Assembly: GCA_913057725.1 (NCBI GenBank)
Contig: CAJXOS010000001.1
Span: 49,828-113,827 of the forward strand
Direction of reading: 5' to 3'
Origin: an uncultured Lewinella sp.
GTDB taxonomy: Bacteria > Bacteroidota > Bacteroidia > Chitinophagales > Saprospiraceae
Length of the DNA stretch: 64,000 nt
Shown here piece after piece: positions 8,187 through 16,077 of this stretch (position 1 is its first letter; the number at the start of each line of letters is the position of its first letter). A program made the position numbers and the translations under genes. The notes under the pieces were generated by a model. It was not told where the DNA came from. It did not search any database and worked only from the letters and a program-made list of their open reading frames with translations.

Positions 8187-8245
8187 AAAAGACTGTGGAA
8201 AACATGTATATAGTTGCCTATGCAAGTAGTTTTCCACAGTCTTTT
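8187..8245. terminator. 17-bp perfect inverted repeat between convergent ctaA and scpA, likely bidirectional terminator
   Basis: The arms at 8187-8203 (AAAAGACTGTGGAAAAC) and 8229-8245 are perfect reverse complements with a 25-nt loop. On either strand a 13-bp stem is followed by TTTT, so it can end transcription from both sides. Each arm contains the 9-mer TTTTCCACA, and another copy follows at 8242-8250. It may therefore also be part of the DnaA-box array. Confidence 0.55.
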
Positions 8246-8263
8246 CCACAAATGTGTAAAGTC

Positions 8264-9025
8264 CTATTCTTCTTCGTCTTCGGGATAAGGTTCGAGCCAA
8301 AAACTATTTACTTCGGCTCCACCCACCAGACGGATTTGCTGCAGATTGAGCAGCTCTAGAAGGCCAAGAAAGGTAACGATAGCATGAATTCGGTTTTTAC
8401 AGCCACCAAAGACATCAATAAAGCTAGGACGTTCTCCACCGGCGTGAACAAGTGTGAGGATGTTCTGCTGTTGATCTTCAATCGAGTAATTGAATTGAAC
8501 AATTTGGTGTACTGTCGGACGTCGATTAGCGTCTTCCATCCGCTGCATAACCCGCTCAAAAGCACGTAAAAGTTTAAAGAGGGTAACTGATTCCAGCTCT
8601 GCATCTACCAATGCTTTCGTAGCTATCTGCTGAAGTTCTCCACTTACATTTCCACGATAGTTACGCAGACTACGACTTTCCTCTAGTTGGCGCATTTCCT
8701 CCAATACGCTTTTGTATCGCTTGTATTCGAGTAGGCGAAGAACTAGTTCTTCCCGCGGATCAATTTCGTTGCCTTCTTCATCAACAGGTTTGCGAGGAAT
8801 GAGCAGTTTAGCCTTGATCCGACATAGAGTAGCCGCAACAAGAACAAATTCACTAGCCAGGTCAATATCCATCTCTTCCATCTGCCGAATGTAGTCCAGG
8901 AAATCATCCGTAACTTTGGAGATCGGGATATCATAGATATCGAGCTCATCTCGTTCGATGAAGAACAAGAGCAGATCGAAAGGACCTTCAAACTGTGGCA
9001 ACTTAATGGTATAAGTCGTGCTCAT
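8264..9025 (-). CDS. scpA: Segregation and condensation protein A
   Basis: ScpA is the kleisin subunit that bridges the SMC ATPase heads and binds ScpB, for chromosome condensation and segregation. The protein is 253 aa, the usual length. The N-terminal signature YTIKLPQFEGPFDLLLFFIE is present, followed by DIYDIPISKVTDDFLDYI and the ASEFVLVAATLCRIKAKLLIP block. The C-terminal winged-helix part (ATFLGLLELLNLQQIRL region) is also intact. scpB and smc are not in the window. A TACCTTTG box lies only 4 nt before the ATG, so the mRNA is probably leaderless. The gene lies next to the candidate origin. Confidence 0.95.
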   Translation of the reverse strand: MSTTYTIKLPQFEGPFDLLLFFIERDELDIYDIPISKVTDDFLDYIRQMEEMDIDLASEFVLVAATLCRIKAKLLIPRKPVDEEGNEIDPREELVLRLLEYKRYKSVLEEMRQLEESRSLRNYRGNVSGELQQIATKALVDAELESVTLFKLLRAFERVMQRMEDANRRPTVHQIVQFNYSIEDQQQNILTLVHAGGERPSFIDVFGGCKNRIHAIVTFLGLLELLNLQQIRLVGGAEVNSFWLEPYPEDEEE

Positions 9026-9029
9026 GGCG

Positions 9030-9037
9030 CAAAGGTA
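9030..9037 (-). promoter_or_regulatory. -7 promoter box immediately before scpA (leaderless start)
   Basis: The minus strand reads TACCTTTG, then CGCC, then the scpA ATG. With the usual 4-7 nt between this box and +1, transcription would start at or next to the A of the start codon. Confidence 0.55.
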
Positions 9038-9073
9038 AGCAACCTTGATATAATTGATTTGACATTTTCTCGC

Positions 9074-9095
9074 AGATGAATTTCAGGATTCATCT
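9074..9095. repeat. Small palindrome upstream of the RsmI-like gene
   Basis: AGATGAAT (9074-9081) and ATTCATCT (9088-9095) are perfect reverse complements around a 6-nt spacer. They lie 21 bp before the methylase start, in the divergent region with scpA. This may be an operator or a leader hairpin. Confidence 0.35.
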
Positions 9096-9116
9096 CGGAA
9101 GTATACCTAGTATTTA

Positions 9117-9833
9117 ATGGCTAACGGAAAACTCTATCTATTACCAGTGCCTTTAGGGGAGAATGCGTGGCACACCATCCCTGAGTATGTGAGTACAATC
9201 ATTCACGAGTTAGATGCTTTTGTGGTGGAACGGGCTAAAACTGCTCGCCATTTTTTGAAAGCTTCCGGTTTTCCACGGGCCTTTGATGATTGTTTATTCT
9301 TTGAGTTAAATAAAAGAACAGAGGCACACGAAATTCCAGGTTTTTTGGCGCCTACTAAAGAAGGCCGTTCAGTGGGCCTACTTTCAGAGGCCGGTGTACC
9401 AGCAGTGGCTGATCCGGGAAGCAAGCTGGTCTTAGCTGCCCATAAGCAAGGTATAGAGGTAGTTCCCTTGGTGGGGCCCTCTTCTATTCTGCTAGCGTTG
9501 ATGGGAGCAGGAATGAATGGGCAATCATTTGCCTTCAAAGGTTACTTGAGTGCAAAGCGGCCACAGCTAGGACGCGACCTTAAACAACTTGAAAAGCATG
9601 CTCACCGATCCGGTGAAACTCAGATTTTTATTGAAACACCATATCGTAATCAGTCGGTTTTAGAAACAGCCCTTCAGGTACTAGAACCACAAACACTCTT
9701 CTCAATAGCTGTAGATATTACCTTGCCTACACAGTGGATAAAAACGATGGCCATTAAAGACTGGCGTAAAATAGAAGTACCAAATCTACATAAGCGACCT
9801 GCAGTATTTGTCATCGGATCTCACAAACGCTAG
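9117..9833 (+). CDS. SAM-dependent tetrapyrrole-methylase-fold methyltransferase, RsmI-like
   Basis: This protein belongs to the TP-methylase fold that includes RsmI, the enzyme that 2'-O-methylates C1402 of 16S rRNA. Features seen: an N-terminal strand GKLYLLPVPLGE in place of the canonical LYxVxTPIGN; the SAM-binding loop LLSEAGVPAVADPG (residues about 96-109); and GPSSILLALMGAG. RsmI is about 280 aa; this one is 238 aa and shorter at the C-terminus, the form common in Bacteroidota. It could therefore have the RsmI role or be a divergent paralogue. A second, canonical rsmI elsewhere in the genome would decide this. Confidence 0.8.
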   Translation: MANGKLYLLPVPLGENAWHTIPEYVSTIIHELDAFVVERAKTARHFLKASGFPRAFDDCLFFELNKRTEAHEIPGFLAPTKEGRSVGLLSEAGVPAVADPGSKLVLAAHKQGIEVVPLVGPSSILLALMGAGMNGQSFAFKGYLSAKRPQLGRDLKQLEKHAHRSGETQIFIETPYRNQSVLETALQVLEPQTLFSIAVDITLPTQWIKTMAIKDWRKIEVPNLHKRPAVFVIGSHKR

Positions 9834-9897
9834 AACTGGCGTGAGGGCTAATTGTTGATGGAGTGCAAGCTAAACTCATCAACACAATCTACGATAG

Positions 9898-10764
9898 ATG
9901 CCCACACTCAAAAATGTTATTATTGATCTGCTCCAAGTACTAATTGGAGTGATTCTAGCGGCCATTGGTTTAAATGCTTTTCTGTTACCCAATGGTTTTC
10001 TGGATGGGGGAGTAACCGGTGTGGCTTTGCTTACCAATATATTCTCGGGAATCGATATTTCATGGCTTCTCATTTTATTGAATGTCCCCTTCCTGATTAT
10101 GGCCTATTACATGGTTTCTCGCTGGATATTCTATAAGTCCATTTTTTCAATTCTTGGCTTGGCCATATTTGTGCATTTGGGCATACTGCCTCCCATGACC
10201 GAGGATAAACTTCTCATTGCCATTTTTGGCGGATTATTTTTAGGAATGGGAATCGGCATTACGATCCGAGGTGGAGCTGTATTGGATGGAACGGAAGTAT
10301 TGGGAATCTTTATCCATGACCGATGGGGAATTAGTATTGGGAAGGTCATTTTGATATTTAATATCATCCTTTTCACCATTACCACTTACGTAACTAGTCC
10401 TGAAACAGCAATGTATTCAATCCTCACCTTTGTCGTTACAGCCAAGGTGACGGACAGCCTAATCGAGGGCTTCGAAGATTATATCGGACTTACAATTATC
10501 TCATCACAATCTCGCGAAATCAGCAAATCTATTGTTGAAGATGTCGGGGCCGGTGTGACGATATATAAGGGTGAAGGAGGTTTTGGTACAAAGGGAAGTA
10601 GTCAGAACCTAGAGATTATTCATACGATTATTAACAGGATAGATCTTCGTAAGATTCACCGAGTTATCGATCACATTGATCAAGGGGCTTTTGTAGTTGA
10701 GTTTGACGTTAACAACGTACAAGGAGGAGTGCTACGTAAGTACTTAAGCCGTAAGTCTAAATAG
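9898..10764 (+). CDS. YitT family membrane protein (DUF161/DUF2179)
   Basis: A 288-aa integral membrane protein. The N-terminal YitT_membrane part (residues about 8-200) has five or six hydrophobic segments and the family motifs GLNAFLLPNGFLDGGVTGVA, GIGITIRGGAVLDGTEVLG and YSILTFVVTAKVTDSLIEG. The C-terminal DUF2179 domain (about 205-285) includes GVTIYKGEGGFGT, the usual GATxxxGxGxYTg equivalent. The family has no firmly assigned substrate; transport is suspected. It converges on the next gene with only 7 bp between the stop codons, so there is no room for a separate terminator. Confidence 0.92.
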   Translation: MPTLKNVIIDLLQVLIGVILAAIGLNAFLLPNGFLDGGVTGVALLTNIFSGIDISWLLILLNVPFLIMAYYMVSRWIFYKSIFSILGLAIFVHLGILPPMTEDKLLIAIFGGLFLGMGIGITIRGGAVLDGTEVLGIFIHDRWGISIGKVILIFNIILFTITTYVTSPETAMYSILTFVVTAKVTDSLIEGFEDYIGLTIISSQSREISKSIVEDVGAGVTIYKGEGGFGTKGSSQNLEIIHTIINRIDLRKIHRVIDHIDQGAFVVEFDVNNVQGGVLRKYLSRKSK

Positions 10765-10771
10765 AATCAGA

Positions 10772-12163
10772 TTATAGCTGAGCTAACAACCATTCTTTTT
10801 CTGTCAATGGTTCTGTATTAATAATCTGTTGCCGGAGGGCATTGCGTTTTTCCTGATCATAAGGAGGTAGTTTCATTAACTGATCAGTGAGGGAAAAAAT
10901 ATTGATGTAAATCTGTTTGTGGTAGCTATCGGTCTTGACCCTTCTCAGGTAGGCGCGCGTATTCTTGATATGAGCAGCTAACAATTGAAAATCGCCACCT
11001 TCATAAAAGATCTTTAGCTGGAGTATTTTGGCGCTTAACTGATGGATGAAATCCCGATCTGAAAACTGATGAAGTAATAACAAGGCTTCTCGATGCTCAG
11101 ATAGATGATAAGCCAGGCGAGCAGCATTGAGGGCATAGATAGCTTGTCGACGATTTGGGGCTAACTGCCGTTTGTATTGCTCAATGAATTGACTCGCCCA
11201 CTTCACCTCTCCTGAGCGAATGGCGATGATGACAATATTACTAAAGGTAAAGGCCGACAGATAGCCGTCCTCTCTTAGCAGATCTTTTTCCAAGCCTTGT
11301 CGATATAGACCAAGTGCTTCATTAAAATAAGACTCACCTTTCTTATTGATCTGTCTTATGCAGAAATTGATTCCCAGTAAGACCAAGTCCCTTCCCTCTT
11401 GTTCGGGAAACTGATCAAGGCAATTAAATAATAGGTCTTCGAAATCCCGAAATGCAGCTTCATTATCGGGTTCCGTAAACATAAGATAGGCGTGGTGATA
11501 GATGGCTATGGCAGGCTCTTTGGCATATATCGGATCTAAAGCCTGGTCTAATATCTCTGGAAGCATAGCAATTTTGTACTGTACACCCGATACCCGCTGG
11601 TGTGCTAAACTCAGGCAGGCCAAACGAAGCTTATAACTTAGCATTGCCTTTTGCAAAGCATCCTCCTGTTGTTGTAAGTTGAGCGGCCTTCCTCTTCCTG
11701 CTCTTGATTGAAACAGGTATAACTCTTCCTCAATGAGGTACTGCTGATAATGAAAACGATGATTCTTTAATGAACTCTTCTCTTGCTGTTGCTGCGCTTT
11801 GCGGGCTGTACGCTCAAAATGTTTGGATAAACCCAGGTTGCGATATGCACTAAGTAATAGACTATGGTCCTTATGCTCTTTTTGCCAACTTCTCCATTGT
11901 AGCCAAGCTTCCAAAGTTTGTAAGAGATACCGACATTCTAGTCGAAGCTTTTGATCATCATAAGGTGTCTCCGGGAATAGTACTTGATATATCCGCTCTC
12001 GTTGGGGAGTGAGCCTTAGTAGAAAATACTGTTCTTCGAGTTGATTGAATAGAATCAATGAAGCGGCCCGCTCATTATGTATTGGAGATTGCAGCCACTT
12101 ACGAGCTTGCTGACGCTCGCGAAGATCAAGAGACTGAATAAGTTCGAATAGTAATGTATTAAT
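10772..12163 (-). CDS. Helical (TPR-like) cytoplasmic protein of unknown function, apparent ATT start
   Basis: I do not recognise a characterised family. The protein is almost wholly alpha-helical, rich in Leu, Gln, Arg and Tyr, with no signal peptide or membrane segment. It resembles Bacteroidota-specific proteins that begin with a LIxSLxxxEKRxFK-like helix and continue as degenerate TPRs. The first NTG codon in frame is TTG at 12058, but clear coding sequence continues upstream: 35 more codons that read NTLLFELIQSLDLRERQQARK and onward to a stop at 12170-12172. The only initiator-like codon at the head of that extension is ATT at 12161-12163, 19 nt after a perfect TAnnTTTG box. I therefore annotate 463 aa from ATT. 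A frameshift or an unseen start is the alternative. Confidence 0.65.
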   Translation of the reverse strand: MNTLLFELIQSLDLRERQQARKWLQSPIHNERAASLILFNQLEEQYFLLRLTPQRERIYQVLFPETPYDDQKLRLECRYLLQTLEAWLQWRSWQKEHKDHSLLLSAYRNLGLSKHFERTARKAQQQQEKSSLKNHRFHYQQYLIEEELYLFQSRAGRGRPLNLQQQEDALQKAMLSYKLRLACLSLAHQRVSGVQYKIAMLPEILDQALDPIYAKEPAIAIYHHAYLMFTEPDNEAAFRDFEDLLFNCLDQFPEQEGRDLVLLGINFCIRQINKKGESYFNEALGLYRQGLEKDLLREDGYLSAFTFSNIVIIAIRSGEVKWASQFIEQYKRQLAPNRRQAIYALNAARLAYHLSEHREALLLLHQFSDRDFIHQLSAKILQLKIFYEGGDFQLLAAHIKNTRAYLRRVKTDSYHKQIYINIFSLTDQLMKLPPYDQEKRNALRQQIINTEPLTEKEWLLAQL

Positions 12164-12182
12164 AAAATTTTAATATATTCTA

Positions 12183-12190
12183 CAAAATTA
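12183..12190 (-). promoter_or_regulatory. -7 promoter box for the ATT-start gene
   Basis: The minus strand reads TAATTTTG, a perfect TAnnTTTG match. Transcription would start near 12176-12179, about 13-16 nt before the ATT codon and well before the TTG at 12058. Confidence 0.5.
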
Positions 12191-12225
12191 AACCTTATAG
12201 TAGTAAAAATAATAAGTTATTAACT

Positions 12226-12243
12226 CTAATGAGATTTCATTAG
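12226..12243. promoter_or_regulatory. Palindrome CTAATGA-GATT-TCATTAG, operator-like
   Basis: A perfect 7-bp inverted repeat with a 4-bp spacer in the 183-bp divergent region between the helical protein and the SprB-type adhesin. It lies about 35 bp upstream of the minus-strand -7 box. Its size and position suit a dimeric regulator; none is identified. Confidence 0.35.
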
Positions 12244-12346
12244 TTTACAAATGCCCAAAAATTGGTTTGATCTCCCTCAAGAGTAGTGGCATATTTGTAT
12301 TATCGAAATTCATCCTTTGTTAGCCCCGCGCTTTAAAACCTTGAAT

Positions 12347-15300
12347 ATGTACTATAAGCTCCTTTCTGCTCTTGGAATCTTAGCCCTATGGACACTACCA
12401 TTAATGGGGCAACTCACTGTAACAATAGCACCTACAGAAATCATTTGTGAAGGTGCTTCTGTACAGTTATCTAGTACTGTTTCCGGAGGAGGTGGTAATT
12501 ATTCGTACAACTGGATTCCGAGCATTGGACTCAGTTGTACAGATTGTCCAAATCCGGTTGCTACGCTCAGTAATACTACGGCCTATGCGCTAGGTGTCAC
12601 GGATGGAGCGGGGGCTTCCGGCAATAGTATGATTGATGTAGAAGTTGATAATGCTAATGTCATAGATGTCAACAATACTGTAGTCACGAATGCTAGTTGT
12701 GATGGCGGTACGGATGGAGCTATTGATCTGGCTACGTTTGATGGATCTGCCTTTACCTACTCTTGGTCTGGCCCCAATGGATACAGTAATACCACTGAGG
12801 ATATTAGTGGATTGGTAGCGGGTGTATATACGGTTGTGGCTACCACCGGGAACGGCTGCGAGGATACCGCATTTTTTAATGTATCACAGGCCAATGGCAG
12901 TATCACAATCACGAGCGAAATCGTTGGTGACCTCTGTGTCGAGCCATTATCAGTATTATTGGATATTACAGTAGAAGGCGGAGTAGCACCTTACGAATAT
13001 GCTTGGAGTAATGGTACAACTACCGAGGATATTACTGTTGAGTCTCCGGGTACCTACAGCGTTACAGTTGTTGATAACAATGGCTGTACTGGAGTACATG
13101 ACATAGATGTAGAGGGAAGTGTAATAATCAACTTTACTGTCACCAATCCTTTCTGTGCGGGTGAGGGAAGCGGATCTATTGAGGTTGGTACAAATCCCAA
13201 TTGGACTTATTTATGGGATACGGGCGACACCGACTCTGTGCTACAAGGAGTGGGAGTTGGTACCTATTGCGTTACTGTAACCAATGGCGTTACTGGTTGT
13301 GACGCCTCCGATTGTGTGGAAGTTCTTGAACCGCAACCGCTCATGCTTCAGGTTGCGACAACAGACGTGAGCTGCGCTGGTAGCAACGATGGTACCATTA
13401 CCGTTTTTGTAACCGGTGGCACACCTCCTTATGCTTACATATGGAATATGGGCGCTACTACCCAAACGGTGACTAATTTGGCAGCAGGAACATATGTTGT
13501 TACGGTTGTAGATTCGAACGGTTGTACAGCGGAGATTACCGGGACGGTCTTAGATTCAGCTAGCCCTATTGATGTACAAGTGAGTGGTTTGCCAGATGAA
13601 GCCTGTACAGAGAATTATACACTGAGTGCCTCTATAGAAGGAGGCGTTACACCTTATACTATCCTGTGGACAGATGAGGGAAACAACGTTCTGGGAACAG
13701 ATGTCGACCTCGTAAATGCCGGCCCAGGTATCATCACTTTAGCCGTTACAGATGCCAATGGTTGTACGACTGTCCGACAGTTTGAGCCTAACTATTTACC
13801 GAACGTAGTATTAAATACCACAGGTGCAATTTCCTGTGCAAGTGAATCGGTAGTAATTGATGGTACGGGTTCCGCGACAGGCCCAGAGTATACCTACCAA
13901 TGGGTTAGTCCATCCGGCACTTTCACGACTGATGACCCTATAGTTGAGGTCTTTGATCCTGGTATTTATACCCTTACCGTTAGTAATTCTGCTATTGAAG
14001 GTTGTAGTAATTCTGCTACGGTAGAGATATTTGATTTGTCTACCGATTTTGAAGGTACCATTCAGGTGAATAACGTGAGTTGTGGTGTCTACTATCTATC
14101 AGGAACAATACCGGATAATTACTTTGGCGAAGTCCTATTTCTATGGACTTTCCCTGATGGAGTTACTACAAGTGACTCGATAAATATCGAGGCGATCCAA
14201 GCGGGTGTTTACACACTCGAAACTTATATACCGGGGCTGCAGTGTACTTTCTATTCCACTGTATTTATTGATCCTACAGAGCAGGCTTGTAGTACCATTA
14301 GAGGTGTAGTTCGGCATGATGTAATGGGAATGTGTCTCCTAAACCCTAATGATCCGGGTTTAGAAGGTTGGACTGTTACAGCAGATTTTGATGGCCAAAC
14401 TCTCAGTACTTTCACTGATGCCAATGGAGCGTACGAGCTTGTTGTACCTGCTACAACAGGAACGGTAGTAGCTACAGCACCTAATGTACTACTGTGGGAA
14501 GGTTGTGTAGAAATAGCAAATATCAATGCCGTTGAAGGGCAAGTAAGTGAAGCCGACTTTTGGTTTAGAGGAAGAGAAGATTGTGCCATCCTAGAGGTGG
14601 AACTGGGCGCGGCTTTTTTGCGTCGTTGTTTCAATAGTTTCTATTACGTTTCAGTAGAAAATATAGGTACGGTTCCTGCTGTTGATGCAGAACTGGTAGT
14701 AGAGCTGGATCCTTTCTTAAGCTTCGAGGGAGCTTCAATAAATCCTACTGGGGTAGTGGGGCAAAACGTTGTCTGGAATTTTGATGAAATTGCTCCTGGT
14801 GAGGTCATCACTATTGTGGTACAGGTACTGGTTAGTTGCCAGTCTCAGTTGGGGCAAACTCACTGTACCGAAGCTTATGTTTCACCAGCACCAGATTGCT
14901 TGACACCAGCTGATTGGTCAGGTACCAACTTAGAACTAGCTGGTAGCTGCGAAGGCAATGAAGTAATTTTTACCGTCAGAAATACTGGGACCGATTTATC
15001 AGAGATGGTCAATTACATTGTTATTGAGGATGGTGTGGCTATGTCTCAAGAACAAACCTTGGACGAATTAGCCATGGACCAACTGGAGAACTTTACGTTC
15101 CCTGCTAACGGATCAACTTATACTTTCCAACTGGATCAAGTAACGAATCACCCGTTTTCGGAAAACATGAGTGTCTCCGTTGAAGGGTGTGGAGAAGATG
15201 GTCAAGAAGGGTTTAGTACGGGCTTTGTTTCACAATTTCCGCAAACAACGGCTAGCCCTAATGTAGACATCTTATGCCTGGAAAATATTGGAGCGTATGA

Positions 15301-16003
15301 TCCCAATGATAAAGGCGCGTTTCCGGTAGGTTATGGAGAAGAACATTTTATCGAGCCAGAAACAGAGATTAACTATCGTATCCGCTTCCAGAATACTGGA
15401 ACCGATACCGCCTTCACGGTGGTCATCCGCGACACCTTGTCAGAATTATTAGACTTGCGTACCATATCTTTTGGAGCTAGTAGTCATGACTATGTAGCAG
15501 ATATCGATTTCTCCCGGGTGTTGACGTTCACCTACGATAATATTTTGCTGCCAGATAGTACTACTAACCTAGAAGCATCGCAAGGCTTTGTTGATTTCAG
15601 TATCCGCCCACATTTAGATGCGCCCCTTGGTGAGGTCATTGAAAACAGTGCTGGTATTTACTTCGATTTCAATGAGCCAGTGATCACGAATACGGTATTC
15701 CACACCTTGGGACGCGACTTCCTGGAGATTATCAATACAACAGTTAATCCAGCATACAATTTGTCCTGGGAGATATTTCCAAATCCGGTCTGGAGCAATC
15801 TTACGATAGATATAAATGGTGTATTGCCTGACGGAACACAACTTGCCATCTATAATGCCTTAGGCCAGTTGGAACGTAGCGTTGTGGTTGTAGAAGGACG
15901 CTTGGAAACTTCGGTGGAAAACCTCCAAGCGGGTTGGTATCAACTGCAATTGAAAACACCTAGTGGAGAGATAATTGGTACGAGTACACTAGTCAAACAT
16001 TAG
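12347..16003 (+). CDS. Large SprB-repeat surface protein with T9SS sorting domain
   Basis: A secreted cell-surface protein of 1218 aa, probably an adhesin. A signal peptide starts at ATG 12347 (MYYKLLSALGILALWTLPLMG); the upstream TTG at 12317 adds ten residues in front of it and was rejected. From about residue 25 to 640 there are Ig-like and SprB repeats. Several have the pattern xxVSCxGxxDGxIxxxxxGGxxPYxYxW...GxYxVTVxDxNGC, for example at TTDVSCAGSNDGTITV. A carboxypeptidase-like segment (about 655-740) and a DUF11/DUF7619-type segment (NYRIRFQNTGTDTAFTVVI, about 1010-1130) follow. The C-terminal 75 residues (EIFPNPVWSNLTIDIN ... GWYQLQLK) form the type A CTD for T9SS export. SprB-type proteins act in gliding adhesion; a specific role here is not proven. 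A strong terminator follows. Confidence 0.9.
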   Translation: MYYKLLSALGILALWTLPLMGQLTVTIAPTEIICEGASVQLSSTVSGGGGNYSYNWIPSIGLSCTDCPNPVATLSNTTAYALGVTDGAGASGNSMIDVEVDNANVIDVNNTVVTNASCDGGTDGAIDLATFDGSAFTYSWSGPNGYSNTTEDISGLVAGVYTVVATTGNGCEDTAFFNVSQANGSITITSEIVGDLCVEPLSVLLDITVEGGVAPYEYAWSNGTTTEDITVESPGTYSVTVVDNNGCTGVHDIDVEGSVIINFTVTNPFCAGEGSGSIEVGTNPNWTYLWDTGDTDSVLQGVGVGTYCVTVTNGVTGCDASDCVEVLEPQPLMLQVATTDVSCAGSNDGTITVFVTGGTPPYAYIWNMGATTQTVTNLAAGTYVVTVVDSNGCTAEITGTVLDSASPIDVQVSGLPDEACTENYTLSASIEGGVTPYTILWTDEGNNVLGTDVDLVNAGPGIITLAVTDANGCTTVRQFEPNYLPNVVLNTTGAISCASESVVIDGTGSATGPEYTYQWVSPSGTFTTDDPIVEVFDPGIYTLTVSNSAIEGCSNSATVEIFDLSTDFEGTIQVNNVSCGVYYLSGTIPDNYFGEVLFLWTFPDGVTTSDSINIEAIQAGVYTLETYIPGLQCTFYSTVFIDPTEQACSTIRGVVRHDVMGMCLLNPNDPGLEGWTVTADFDGQTLSTFTDANGAYELVVPATTGTVVATAPNVLLWEGCVEIANINAVEGQVSEADFWFRGREDCAILEVELGAAFLRRCFNSFYYVSVENIGTVPAVDAELVVELDPFLSFEGASINPTGVVGQNVVWNFDEIAPGEVITIVVQVLVSCQSQLGQTHCTEAYVSPAPDCLTPADWSGTNLELAGSCEGNEVIFTVRNTGTDLSEMVNYIVIEDGVAMSQEQTLDELAMDQLENFTFPANGSTYTFQLDQVTNHPFSENMSVSVEGCGEDGQEGFSTGFVSQFPQTTASPNVDILCLENIGAYDPNDKGAFPVGYGEEHFIEPETEINYRIRFQNTGTDTAFTVVIRDTLSELLDLRTISFGASSHDYVADIDFSRVLTFTYDNILLPDSTTNLEASQGFVDFSIRPHLDAPLGEVIENSAGIYFDFNEPVITNTVFHTLGRDFLEIINTTVNPAYNLSWEIFPNPVWSNLTIDINGVLPDGTQLAIYNALGQLERSVVVVEGRLETSVENLQAGWYQLQLKTPSGEIIGTSTLVKH

Positions 16004-16025
16004 ACTAACCTACGAACAACACTTC

Positions 16026-16068
16026 AAAGCGAGTACAGGGGATTATAAGCCTGTACTCGCTTTCTTTT
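16026..16068 (+). terminator. Rho-independent terminator of the adhesin gene
   Basis: A perfect 14-bp stem AAAGCGAGTACAGG (16026-16039) / CCTGTACTCGCTTT (16050-16063) with a 10-nt loop runs into CTTTTTG. The convergent caspase gene ends 10 nt beyond, so the stem may also stop transcription from that side. Confidence 0.85.
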
Positions 16069-16077
16069 TGCGACTAT

